From DASZUK01 sp035547695 (GTDB taxonomy: Bacteria; Actinomycetota; Acidimicrobiia; Acidimicrobiales; RAAP-2), in the NCBI GenBank assembly GCA_035547695.1, contig DASZUK010000063.1:62001-126000 (forward strand): DNA of 64,000 nt. Reading direction: 5' to 3'. A model generated the notes under the pieces. The model saw only the letters and a list, made by a program, of their open reading frames with translations, was not told the DNA's origin and made no database searches. Shown piece after piece: positions 34,253 through 41,225 of this stretch (position 1 is the stretch's first letter; the number at the start of each line of letters is the position of its first letter). The translations under genes were made by a program, and so were the position numbers.

Positions 34253-35184
34253 GCGCCACGGCCGGCACGGGGCAGGGGCCCCGCACATCGGAGGAGCCTG
34301 CCATCCGGGAGAGCCACAGCGGGGCCCCAGGCGGGAAGACGGCCACGGCCGGCACGGGGCAGGGGCCCCGTGCTTCGGAGGAGCCCGGGGTTGGGGCCCC
34401 GGGCGGGAAGACGGCACTGCGCATCGACGTCTTCACCCTCTTCCCGGACCTGGTGGACCACTACGCGTCGGGCAGCGTCCTCGGCCGGGCCCGCCGGGGC
34501 GGCGGCCTGGACCTCCGGGTGCACGACCTGCGGTCGGCCGCCCAGGACCCGCACCGGTCGGTGGACGACGCCCCGTTCGGCGGCGGGGCCGGCATGGTGC
34601 TGATGCCGGAGCCGGTGTTCGGGGCGGTGGAGCAGGTGGAGGCCGACCAGGGGCTGCCGAGGCCGCTGCTGCTGCTGTCCCCGGCCGGCCGCCGGTTCGA
34701 CCAGGCCGCCGCCGCCGAGCTGGCGGCCACCCCCGGCGGCTTTTCCCTGCTCTGCGGCCGGTACGAGGGGGTGGACCAGCGGGTGGTGGACCACCTGGTG
34801 GACGGGGAGCTGTCGGTCGGCGACGTGGTGCTGGCCGGCGGCGAGCTGGCCGCCCTGGTGGTGGTGGAGGCGGTGGCCCGGCTGCTGCCGGGGGTGCTCG
34901 GCAACGAGGCGTCGGCGGCCGACGACAGCTTCACCGACGACCTGCTGGAGTACCCCCAGTACACCCGGCCGGCCGACTTCCGGGGATGGGCGGTGCCCGA
35001 GGTGCTGCGGTCCGGCGACCACGGCCGGGTGGCCCGGTGGCGGCGGGCCCAGGCCCTGCGGCGGACCCTGCAGCGCCGGCCGGACCTGCTGGCGGCCCGG
35101 GGCGGCCTGTCCGCCGAGGAGGTCCGGCTGCTGGCCGACGCCGGCGAGGTGCGCCTGCTGGCCGAACACGGCTACGATGTCTGA
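34249..35184 (+). CDS. trmD: tRNA (guanine37-N1)-methyltransferase
   Basis: SPOUT methyltransferase preventing frameshifts. The core from residue 57 (LRIDVFTLFPDLVDHYASGS) has DDAPFGGGAGMVLMPEPVFG, LLCGRYEGVDQRVVDHLVDG, and SVGDVVLAGGELAALVVVEA, the SAM knot. The first 56 residues, from an ATG overlapping the rimM stop, are two in-frame copies of a repeat (ATAGTGQGPR...GAPGGKT) unlike any TrmD; alternatively translation starts at CTG 34417, giving the normal N-terminus. 311 residues if the ATG is used. Confidence 0.92.
   Translation: MSATAGTGQGPRTSEEPAIRESHSGAPGGKTATAGTGQGPRASEEPGVGAPGGKTALRIDVFTLFPDLVDHYASGSVLGRARRGGGLDLRVHDLRSAAQDPHRSVDDAPFGGGAGMVLMPEPVFGAVEQVEADQGLPRPLLLLSPAGRRFDQAAAAELAATPGGFSLLCGRYEGVDQRVVDHLVDGELSVGDVVLAGGELAALVVVEAVARLLPGVLGNEASAADDSFTDDLLEYPQYTRPADFRGWAVPEVLRSGDHGRVARWRRAQALRRTLQRRPDLLAARGGLSAEEVRLLADAGEVRLLAEHGYDV
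34255..34416. repeat. Two tandem copies of the two-hairpin repeat at the trmD 5' end
   Basis: Copy 1 (34255-34341) and copy 2 (34342-34416) each start GCCACGGCCGGCACGGGGCA. Copy 2 folds as GCACGGGGC/GCCCCGTGC then GCCCGGGG-TTGGGG-CCCCGGGC. Copy 1 has the first half intact but its second hairpin is disrupted by sequence ending GGGGCCCCAGGCGGGAAGAC. The 87-base period keeps the reading frame. The element is homologous to that before smc. Confidence 0.85.
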
Positions 35185-35220
35185 CTCGGCCAACCTCCTC
35201 CGGCCAGAAGGACGCGCCCC

Positions 35221-35574
35221 ATGCACCCCACCGAGATCATCGACCGAGACAGCCTCCGCGAGGACGTCCCCGACTTCCGCCCCGGCGACACCGTCAAGGT
35301 GCACGTCCGGGTGGTCGAGGGCAACCGCGAGCGGGTGCAGGTGTTCCAGGGCGTCGTCATCCGCCGCCAGGGAGTCGGCGTCCGGGAGACCTTCACCGTC
35401 CGCAAGGTCAGCTTCGGGGTCGGCGTCGAGCGGACCTTCCCGGTCCACTCGCCGACCATCGCCAAGCTGGAGGTGGCCACCTACGGGGACGTCCGCCGGG
35501 CCAAGCTGTACTACCTGCGGGACCTGTCCGGGAAGGCCGCCAAGATCAAGGAGAAGCGGACCGTCCGGTCGTGA
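35221..35574 (+). CDS. rplS: Ribosomal protein bL19
   Basis: A 117-residue large-subunit protein with DFRPGDTVKVHVRVVEGNRE, RVQVFQGVVIRRQGVGVRET, FTVRKVSFGVGVERTFPVHS and RRAKLYYLRDLSGKAAKIKE, covering the whole family. AGAAGGACG precedes the ATG, 36 bases after trmD. In many Actinobacteria lepB and rnhB follow; here DUF2469 follows directly. Confidence 0.96.
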   Translation: MHPTEIIDRDSLREDVPDFRPGDTVKVHVRVVEGNRERVQVFQGVVIRRQGVGVRETFTVRKVSFGVGVERTFPVHSPTIAKLEVATYGDVRRAKLYYLRDLSGKAAKIKEKRTVRS

Positions 35575-35633
35575 CGCCGCTGCGCTACCCGTGCCGCCGG
35601 TGACGGCCGTCCGCCGGTGAGCCCGCCCCGCCC

Positions 35634-35927
35634 ATGAGCGAAGAAGAGCTGGAGCGGTACGAGGCCGAGATCGAGCTGGCCCTGGTGCAGGAGTACCGGG
35701 CGGTGCTCCCCATGTTCGCCTACGTGGTCGAGACCGAGCGCCGGTTCTACCTGGCCAACGCCGTCACCCTGTCGGTGCGGGCCGACACCTCCCCGGCCTG
35801 CGTCGAGCTGGAGCTCACCGACGCCTGGGTCTGGGACATGTACCGCCCCGCACGGTTCGTGCCGTCCGTCCGGGTGGTCACCTTCAAGGACGTCAACGTC
35901 GAGCGACTGCCCGAGAAGGAGCTGTAG
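35634..35927 (+). CDS. DUF2469 family protein
   Basis: A 97-residue Actinobacteria-restricted protein of unknown function: MSEEELERYEAEIELALVQE, YRAVLPMFAYVVETERRFYL and DAWVWDMYRPARFVPSVRVV match the family, whose mycobacterial member lies between rnhB and yraN. No catalytic motif is recognisable. Located between rplS and yraN; 16 bases separate it from yraN. Confidence 0.9.
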   Translation: MSEEELERYEAEIELALVQEYRAVLPMFAYVVETERRFYLANAVTLSVRADTSPACVELELTDAWVWDMYRPARFVPSVRVVTFKDVNVERLPEKEL

Positions 35928-35943
35928 GTCGACCGTTCGGTCC

Positions 35944-36288
35944 ATGACCGATCGGCGTCGCCGGGTGGGGATCGAAGGGGAGGAGCTGGCCGCCGCGTGG
36001 TACCGGGCCGCCGGCTACCAGGTGCTGGACCGCAACTGGCGCTGCCGGGATGGCGAGCTGGACCTGGTGTGCGGCCTCGGCCGCACCGTGGTGTTCTGCG
36101 AGGTCAAGGCCCGCCGGTCCGCCGCCTTCGGGGAGCCGGAGGAGGCGGTCACCGCGGCCAAGCGCCGCCGCATCCGCCGCCTGGCGGCCCGGTGGCTGGC
36201 CGCCCGGGCGGTGCCGGCCGACGAGGTCCGGTTCGACGTGGCCGCCGTGTCGGCCGGCCGGGTCCGGGTGGTCACCGCTGCCTTCTGA
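35944..36288 (+). CDS. yraN: UPF0102 YraN-family nuclease-fold protein
   Basis: A 114-residue restriction-endonuclease-like fold protein: GIEGEELAAAWYRAAGYQVL, DRNWRCRDGELDLVCGLG, VVFCEVKARRSAAFGEPEEA. The E-x-D...E-V-K pattern (GELDLV, CEVKAR) is the PD-(D/E)XK core. Function in cells is unsettled. comM normally follows in Actinobacteria; here 15 kb lie between. Its stop is embedded in triplicated GCCTTCTG(A/G)CC. Confidence 0.9.
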   Translation: MTDRRRRVGIEGEELAAAWYRAAGYQVLDRNWRCRDGELDLVCGLGRTVVFCEVKARRSAAFGEPEEAVTAAKRRRIRRLAARWLAARAVPADEVRFDVAAVSAGRVRVVTAAF

Positions 36289-36329
36289 CCGGTCGCCTTC
36301 TGGCCAGACCAGACCAGCCGCCTTCTGGC
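36280..36329. repeat. Triplicated 11-mer over the yraN stop
   Basis: GCCTTCTGACC at 36280 includes the TGA of yraN; GCCTTCTGGCC recurs at 36295 and 36319 downstream. Confidence 0.7.
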
Positions 36330-36369
36330 CGCCGGGGGGTAAGGTCCGGCGCGGGGGAAGGGAGGCACC

Positions 36370-37152
36370 GTGGAGACCCTGATCGTCGACCGCCGGGACG
36401 GTGTGGTCACCGTCACCATGAACCGGCCGCAGCGGAAGAACGCCATCAACAGCGTCATGCTGCGCGAGCTCGTCGCGGTGTGCGAGGAGGTGCAGTACGG
36501 CCGGGCCGACCGGGTGCTGGTGCTCACCGGAGCCGGCGGCGAGTTCTGCTCCGGCGCCGACCTGTCCGACCTCGGCGGCATGACCGGCGACCCCGGCACC
36601 CCGCCGCTCCTCGGCATGCGCCGGCTCGGTGACGCCGCCCTGGCCCTGCACCGGCTGGCCAAGCCCACCATCGCCAAGGTCGACGGGGTGGCCGTCGGTG
36701 CCGGCCTCAGCCTGGCCCTCGGCTGCGACCTGGTCGTCGCCTCCGACCGGTCCCGGTTCTCCGCCATCTTCGCCCAGCGCGGCCTCTCCCTGGACTGCGG
36801 CGCCTCCTGGCTGCTGCCCCGCCTGGTCGGCCTGGCCCGGGCCAAGGAGGTGGCCCTGTTCGGCGACCTCTTCGACGCCGCCCGGGCCGACGCCCTCGGG
36901 TTGGTCAACCGGGTCCTTCCCGCGGCCGACCTGGACCGGTTCGTGGACGACTGGGCCCGTACCCTGGCCGCCGGGCCGCCGCTGGCCCTGTCGATGACCA
37001 AGACCCTGCTCAACGACGCCCTGTCGTCCTCCATGGCCGAGGCCGTGGAGGACGAGGCCCGGTGCCAGGCGGTCAACTTCGCCAGCCAGGACACCGCGGA
37101 GGCCATGGCCGCCTTCGTGCAGAAGCGGCCGCCCCGGTTCAGCGGTCGCTGA
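36370..37152 (+). CDS. Enoyl-CoA hydratase/isomerase family protein
   Basis: A 260-residue crotonase-fold enzyme: VTVTMNRPQRKNAINSVMLR, LVLTGAGGEFCSGADLSDLG (oxyanion hole), AKPTIAKVDGVAVGAGLSLA, LGCDLVVASDRSRFSAIFAQ and GLSLDCGASWLLPRLVGLAR, where Asp replaces one of the two hydratase glutamates as in isomerase-like members. GTG 36370 follows GGGAAGGGAGG. It probably acts in beta-oxidation; no partner gene is adjacent. Confidence 0.9.
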   Translation: METLIVDRRDGVVTVTMNRPQRKNAINSVMLRELVAVCEEVQYGRADRVLVLTGAGGEFCSGADLSDLGGMTGDPGTPPLLGMRRLGDAALALHRLAKPTIAKVDGVAVGAGLSLALGCDLVVASDRSRFSAIFAQRGLSLDCGASWLLPRLVGLARAKEVALFGDLFDAARADALGLVNRVLPAADLDRFVDDWARTLAAGPPLALSMTKTLLNDALSSSMAEAVEDEARCQAVNFASQDTAEAMAAFVQKRPPRFSGR

Positions 37153-37203
37153 CCGGTGCACGCCGCCGGCCGGACCGGTACACGCAGCAGGGCGGAACAG
37201 CCA

Positions 37204-37260
37204 TATAGTCGGCGGTAGGGCACGTCCCCGGGGCGTGCCGGGCCTCGCAGAGGAGGGCCG
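37204..37260 (+). promoter_or_regulatory. Promoter and leader hairpin of the nfeD/SPFH pair
   Basis: TATAGT (37204-37209) is a good -10. The leader then holds GGCACG (37219-37224)/CGTGCC (37234-37239), a hairpin whose loop contains CCCCGGGG, followed by AGGAGG at 37251-37256 before the ATG at 37264. No clear -35 is seen. Confidence 0.45.
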
Positions 37261-37263
37261 GTG

Positions 37264-37473
37264 ATGTTGAACGGTGTCCAGGGCATGATCGGCGACACCG
37301 CCGTGGTCACCCGGGCCATCGACGGCACCCACCGCCCCGGTCGCATCCGGGCCCGGGGGGAGGACTGGTTGGCCATCCCGCTGGACCCCCAGGAGAAGAT
37401 CGAGGCCGGCACCGACGTGGTGGTGGCCGACGTGCAGGGCGGGTTGTTGGTGGTGTACCCGGCGGGCATCTAG
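37264..37473 (+). CDS. Short NfeD C-terminal (OB-fold) domain protein
   Basis: A 69-residue protein with MLNGVQGMIGDTAVVTRAID, GRIRARGEDWLAIPLDPQ and VVVADVQGGLLVVYP, matching the soluble OB-fold domain of NfeD without its membrane part. NfeD proteins partner with SPFH/stomatin proteins, and such a gene follows 49 bases later. ATG 37264 is preferred over GTG 37261 because it stands seven bases after AGGAGG. Confidence 0.75.
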   Translation: MLNGVQGMIGDTAVVTRAIDGTHRPGRIRARGEDWLAIPLDPQEKIEAGTDVVVADVQGGLLVVYPAGI

Positions 37474-37522
37474 TCAGGGCGAGGGTCCGGCCGGGCGACC
37501 GGCCCGGAAGGAGGTGACGGCG

Positions 37523-38539
37523 ATGGTGGCCAGCGTGTCCACCGCAGTTGCAGTGATCCTGGTGATCGTGGTCGTGGCGGTGGTCATCGCCCTCCTGGTG
37601 ATGGTCACCCGCAGCATCAGGATCGTCCAGCAGGGCAGCGTCGGCGTCGTCAAGCGGGTCGGCGAGTTCAAGGCCGTCCGGCAGCCCGGCCTACACATCA
37701 TGGTGCCGTTCGTCGACCGGATGACAAAGGTGGACATGCGCGAGTTCCCGATGACCGGGGACCAGCAGGCTGTGATCACCCGGGACAACGTCGCCCTGCG
37801 GGTCAGCGCCACCATCTTCTGCCAGGTCATCGACGTCAAGGCGGCCCTGTTCGAGATCGCCGACTACGTCCTGGCCGTCGACCAGTTGTCCCGCACCGCG
37901 CTGCGGGCGGTGTTCGGCGAGCTCACCCTGGACCAGTCCCTGTCCGAGCGCGACACCATCAACACCCGCATGCAGGACCACATGGCCGACGCCGCCATGA
38001 AGTGGGGGGTCCGCCTCAACCGGATCGAGATCCTGGACATCACCCCGCCCAACAACGTCCTGGAGGCCATGTCCGAGCAGAAGGAGGCCGAGCAGCACAA
38101 GCGGGCCGCCATCTTGAAGTCCGAGGGGGAGCAGCAGGCCGCCATCAACAGCGCCGGCGGTCGCAAGCAGGCCGCCGTCCTGGAGGCCGAGGGGGCCAAG
38201 CAGGCCGCCATCCTGGCCGCCGAGGCCCAGATGAAGGTGCTCGAGCTGCAGGCCGAGGGCGAGAAGAAGGCCCGGCTGCTCCGCGGCGAAGGCGAGGCCG
38301 CCGCCCTCACCGCCATCGACCAGGCCACCATCAACCCCAACACCCTGGCCGTCCTGCAGCTCCGCGCCCTGCAGGACGTGGCCGCGTCCCCCAACGCCAA
38401 GGTCGTCGTCCCCTACCAGGCCGCCGGCCTGGTCGGCGGGGCCGAGGTCCTGGTCGAGGCGTTGAAGGGGGCCGCGGCCCCGGCCGCCGGTTCCCCCGCC
38501 CACAACGGCGCCGCCGGAGCGGCCCAACCCGGCGCCTGA
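37523..38539 (+). CDS. SPFH/Band 7 (stomatin-like) membrane protein
   Basis: A 338-residue protein with an N-terminal membrane anchor (VILVIVVVAVVIALLVMV), Band 7 domain (IVQQGSVGVVKRVGEFKAVR, QPGLHIMVPFVDRMTKVDMR, FPMTGDQQAVITRDNVAL, LSRTALRAVFGELTLDQSLS, LNRIEILDITPPNNVLEAMS) and a long Ala/Glu/Lys coiled coil. It would oligomerise into membrane rings or microdomains and act with the upstream NfeD protein in membrane protein quality control. ATG 37523 lies eight bases after AGGAGG. Confidence 0.92.
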   Translation: MVASVSTAVAVILVIVVVAVVIALLVMVTRSIRIVQQGSVGVVKRVGEFKAVRQPGLHIMVPFVDRMTKVDMREFPMTGDQQAVITRDNVALRVSATIFCQVIDVKAALFEIADYVLAVDQLSRTALRAVFGELTLDQSLSERDTINTRMQDHMADAAMKWGVRLNRIEILDITPPNNVLEAMSEQKEAEQHKRAAILKSEGEQQAAINSAGGRKQAAVLEAEGAKQAAILAAEAQMKVLELQAEGEKKARLLRGEGEAAALTAIDQATINPNTLAVLQLRALQDVAASPNAKVVVPYQAAGLVGGAEVLVEALKGAAAPAAGSPAHNGAAGAAQPGA

Positions 38540-38556
38540 CCACCGCCACCTCGCGG

Positions 38557-38608
38557 TTGGAACCGGCCCCGAAACGGGCATACTGAGTGCAGGCACCCCC
38601 GTGGTGCC
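38557..38608 (+). promoter_or_regulatory. Promoter followed by a hairpin, target unclear
   Basis: TTGGAA (38557-38562) and CATACT (38579-38584) are 16 bases apart, the best bipartite promoter in the window. Just downstream GGCACC (38592-38597) pairs with GGTGCC (38603-38608). The nearest plus-strand coding frame is at 38725, about 130 bases on. A long leader or small RNA is possible; the rest of 38540-38724 shows nothing else recognisable. Confidence 0.4.
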
Positions 38609-38724
38609 GCGGAAGCACGGCACGAGGGTCACCGACCGGGCCGGTCGGAGGCCGAGTCGGGAGGTCGGTCATGGGTACGTCGAAGGCGCCCGCACGGCGC
38701 CCCGGAACAGGGGCATGAGCGGCC

Positions 38725-39003
38725 GTGGCCTGGCGCCACAAGGACCAGCCCGGGCCCTCCGTCCCGCCGGGGCCGCCGCCGACCGTGCGGGTGCTCCGCG
38801 GCGACGCCGAGCTGGCCGCCGCGGCTGAGCGCGCCGCCGAGGGGCAGCGCAGGCTCCAGGCCCGGCTGGAGGCCCGGGCCGCCAGGGACGCCTGGACGGC
38901 CCAGCGGAAGCAGGCCGGTGCCCCCGGTGCCGGCGATCCCGACCACCCCGGCCACGTCGGCCATCCCGACCACGCCGTCGCCTCCAACACCCCGGCCGCC
39001 TGA
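38725..39003 (+). CDS. Hypothetical protein with a charged helix
   Basis: A possible 92-residue protein from GTG 38725: Pro-rich start, a predicted amphipathic Ala/Glu/Arg helix (AELAAAAERAAEGQRRLQAR), and a His/Pro/Gly/Asp tail (PDHPGHVGHPDH). I do not recognise a family. Support is only the open frame and the helix; there is no ribosome site. An overlapping frame from ATG 38715 looks less protein-like. It lies between the SPFH and LLM genes, after a good promoter. Confidence 0.4.
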   Translation: MAWRHKDQPGPSVPPGPPPTVRVLRGDAELAAAAERAAEGQRRLQARLEARAARDAWTAQRKQAGAPGAGDPDHPGHVGHPDHAVASNTPAA

Positions 39004-39093
39004 GCCGCCGGCCGGTCCAATCTGACCGACCGGCCGACCGGCCTGGCTGGCCGGGCCACCGATGCAGCCGCCCGCCGCCGGGCCGCCGCAGGG

Positions 39094-39099
39094 TAGAAC
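39094..39099 (+). promoter_or_regulatory. -10-like TAGAAC for the LLM gene
   Basis: TAGAAC ends six bases before the ATG at 39106 with no ribosome-binding site, predicting a leaderless transcript for the LLM-PPOX pair. Confidence 0.5.
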
Positions 39100-39105
39100 G
39101 GGGCC

Positions 39106-39936
39106 ATGGACTTCGGCGTCGGCTTCTTCCCCACCCACGACGCCATCGACCCGGCGTCGATGGCCCGGCTGGCCGAGGACCGGGGGTACGAGTCCCTGTT
39201 CTTCGCCGAGCACACCCACATCCCCGCCGGCCGCGCCACCCCGGCCCCCGGCGGCGGCGACCTGCCCCGCAAGTACTGGCACACCTACGACCTGTTCGTC
39301 GCCATGACCGCCGCCGCCCTGGCCACCTCCCGGCTCCGGGTCGGCAGCGGCATCTGCCTGGTGGTGGAGCGCGACCCCATCGTCACCGCCAAGGAGGTGG
39401 CCAGCATCGACCACCTGTCCGGCGGCCGGGTCGAATTCGGCGTCGGCGCCGGATGGAACCGGGAGGAGATGGCCAACCACGGCACCGACCCCCGCACCCG
39501 GATGGCCCTGCTGGCCGACCGGGTCCAGGCCATGAAGGCCATCTGGACCGAGGAGGAGGCCAGCTACCACGGTCGGTTCGTGTCGTTTGACCGCATCTGG
39601 TCCTGGCCCAAGCCGGCCCAGCGGCCCCATCCTCCGGTCCTGGTCGGCGGCTACGGCCCCACCGTCTTCGACCGCGTGCTGGCCTTCGGGGACGGCTGGT
39701 TCCCCAACTACGGGCCCCCGGACCTGCCGGACCGCATCGCCGAGCTCCGGGCCCGGGCCGACCGGCCCATCGAGGTCGACGTCATGACCGCCCCGGCCGA
39801 CCCCGCCGCCCTGGAACGGCTGGAACGGGCCGGCGTCCGCCGGGTGGTCCGCTGGATGCCGTCCGCCGGCCGCGGCCCGGTGCAGCGCGCCATGGACCGT
39901 TACGAGGACGCCGTCGCCCAGCTTTACGGCGAGTGA
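39106..39936 (+). CDS. LLM-class (luciferase-like) F420-type oxidoreductase
   Basis: A 276-residue TIM-barrel flavin/F420-dependent enzyme: MDFGVGFFPTHDAIDPASMA, LFFAEHTHIPAGRATPAPGG, RLRVGSGICLVVERDPIVTA, GRVEFGVGAGWNREEMANHG, and RPHPPVLVGGYGPTVFDRVL. These fit the actinobacterial LLM subfamily that uses F420. The substrate is unknown. The stop overlaps the start of the PPOX gene (GTGA), suggesting that both use F420H2. Confidence 0.88.
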   Translation: MDFGVGFFPTHDAIDPASMARLAEDRGYESLFFAEHTHIPAGRATPAPGGGDLPRKYWHTYDLFVAMTAAALATSRLRVGSGICLVVERDPIVTAKEVASIDHLSGGRVEFGVGAGWNREEMANHGTDPRTRMALLADRVQAMKAIWTEEEASYHGRFVSFDRIWSWPKPAQRPHPPVLVGGYGPTVFDRVLAFGDGWFPNYGPPDLPDRIAELRARADRPIEVDVMTAPADPAALERLERAGVRRVVRWMPSAGRGPVQRAMDRYEDAVAQLYGE

Positions 39937-40394
39937 CCCCGGACGAGGCCCGCCGCCGGTTCGCCGCCGCCCGGGTGGCCAGGCTGGCCACCGCCGGGAC
40001 CGACGGCGTCCCGCACCTGGTGCCCGTGGTGTTCGCCGTCGACGGCCACACCGTCTACAGCGCCGTCGACCACAAGCCCAAGCGCACCGCCGCCCTGCGC
40101 CGCCTGGCCAACGTCGCCGCCAACCCCGCCGTCGCCCTGCTGGTCGACCACTACGACGACGACTGGACCCGGCTGTGGTGGGTCCGGGCCGACGGCGCCG
40201 GCCGGGTGCTGTCGGCGGGGTCCGCCGACGTCGACCGGGCCATCCGGCTCCTCTGCGACCGGTACCCGCAGTACGCGGCGCGGCCCCCGGCCGGGCCGGT
40301 GCTGGCCGTCGACGTCGTCCGGTGGTCCGGCTGGGCGGCGTCCGATGGTCCGGTCGGACAGCCGGAGACTACGACGCCGGCTCGTAGCAGTTGA
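39933..40394 (+). CDS. PPOX-class F420-type oxidoreductase with altered C-terminus
   Basis: A 153-residue split-barrel flavin/F420 protein: ARVARLATAGTDGVPHLVPV, VFAVDGHTVYSAVDHKPKRT, ANVAANPAVALLVDHYDDDW and VLAVDVVRWSGWAAS, where relatives usually stop soon after the Trp-x-Gly-Trp end. The last residues (about GQPETTTPARSS) are read from the repeat that also forms the end of a VOC gene fragment on the other strand, so the native stop has been lost by the rearrangement at 40.36 kb. GTG start overlaps the LLM stop. Confidence 0.85.
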   Translation: MTPDEARRRFAAARVARLATAGTDGVPHLVPVVFAVDGHTVYSAVDHKPKRTAALRRLANVAANPAVALLVDHYDDDWTRLWWVRADGAGRVLSAGSADVDRAIRLLCDRYPQYAARPPAGPVLAVDVVRWSGWAASDGPVGQPETTTPARSS

Positions 40395-40446
40395 ACATCC
40401 ACCGGATGCCGAACCGGTCCAGGGTGCACCCCCAGTAGGCCCACGG
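40369..40446 (-). pseudogene. 3' fragment of a VOC-family gene (copy of 50131-50208)
   Basis: Nearly base-for-base the same as the end of the intact VOC gene at 50131-50568, including its stop; sequence identity begins slightly before the stop (from about 40357) and breaks off near 40446. It encodes only the C-terminal WAYWGCTLDRFGIRWMFNCY region. It marks the left copy of a duplicated segment bounding the RHS island. Confidence 0.85.
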
Positions 40447-40519
40447 TTCTTTTTGCCGGCCGCCGCCGTCGGGCCCGATGGGCTGTCTCCGATCCGCCCC
40501 CGATCCGCAGGAGCAGCCC

Positions 40520-40795
40520 ATGAGATTCCGATCTCGGGTGGAGCCGCCGGAGCCAATGCCGGAAGGCGGCTGGTGTCGCCACCGGTGACGGGGTGGACGT
40601 CGACCTGGAGCTGGACATCGACCCTCGGGTCATCGTCGAGCCGCCCGACCTCGCCCAGCCCCTCCACGCCGACCCGGTCGCCCGTGCCGCTGACGACCGC
40701 CTGGCCGACGGCCACAAGCGGGAGCACTCCGGGCTGTCGAGAGTGCCAAGAAGCCCGACACTTGGGCCCGCCGGATCGAGAAAGCCCCGAGCATC
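40520..40795 (+). pseudogene. Decayed copy of the DUF1905 gene (copy of 50861-51304)
   Basis: ATG 40520 begins the same MRFRSRVEPPEPM as the intact gene at 50861, then about 150 bases are missing, the frame shifts and a TGA follows at once. Homology then resumes (GDGVDVDLELDIDPRVIVEP-like text in another frame) until about 40795. The upstream ribosome-site region with GATCCGCAGGAGCAG is also duplicated. Clearly non-functional. Confidence 0.9.
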
Positions 40796-41225
40796 AGGCG
40801 GGCATGTCTGGTGGCGGTCGTGGCTGCCCTCGCGACGAGTCTCCAGAAGGCGCAAGGCCCGAACGCCTGTCCGTCCGGACGCTCGTCCGGCTGGTGGAAG
40901 GGCGCCGCTGCCGACTCAGCCCCTAACGCAGCCCTCATCTGGACCTCGCTCTGCCTTCGTGCACCCTATCCCCAGGGATTGGAACCATCGGCGGCTGGTG
41001 TTGAAGCTTCGCGCTCGATGGCGATGATCCATATACGAGACGCAGCAGAGCCTAAAGCGTCAAGGCCGCCTTGAGCGAGGCGAACCCGGAACACGACGCC
41101 CATCGGCATCATCGACTCCGAGATTAATCGTCAGGATGATCACGAGGAAATTACCGAAGGTTAACTCTTCAGTCACGCAGCAACTTGGCTAGCTGTGGCA
41201 TAAATGCGAAGACGGAGGAGGGTGG
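40796..41225. other. Gene-free left part of the island
   Basis: About 430 bases with falling G+C toward the right. Only short frames without protein-like character were seen. The last 60 bases (AT-rich, with CATAAATG near 41199) probably hold the promoter of the PstS-like gene, which has a strong GGAGGAGGG ribosome site. No transposase or integrase sequence was recognised. Confidence 0.5.

Noticed and set aside
38601..38828. Small plus-strand frame of 75 residues
   Set aside because: Arg/Ala/Pro-rich, overlaps a slightly better candidate at 38725, no ribosome site.
41168..41192. Similarity of GTCACGCAGCAACTTGGCT to 51329-51347
   Set aside because: Could extend the duplicated segment, but the match is short and at a different distance from the DUF1905 end; chance similarity cannot be excluded.
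40796..41225. Integrase or insertion-sequence remains at the island's left edge
   Set aside because: Looked for transposase or tyrosine-recombinase motifs, tRNA attachment site and terminal inverted repeats; none seen, so no mobile-element type is assigned.
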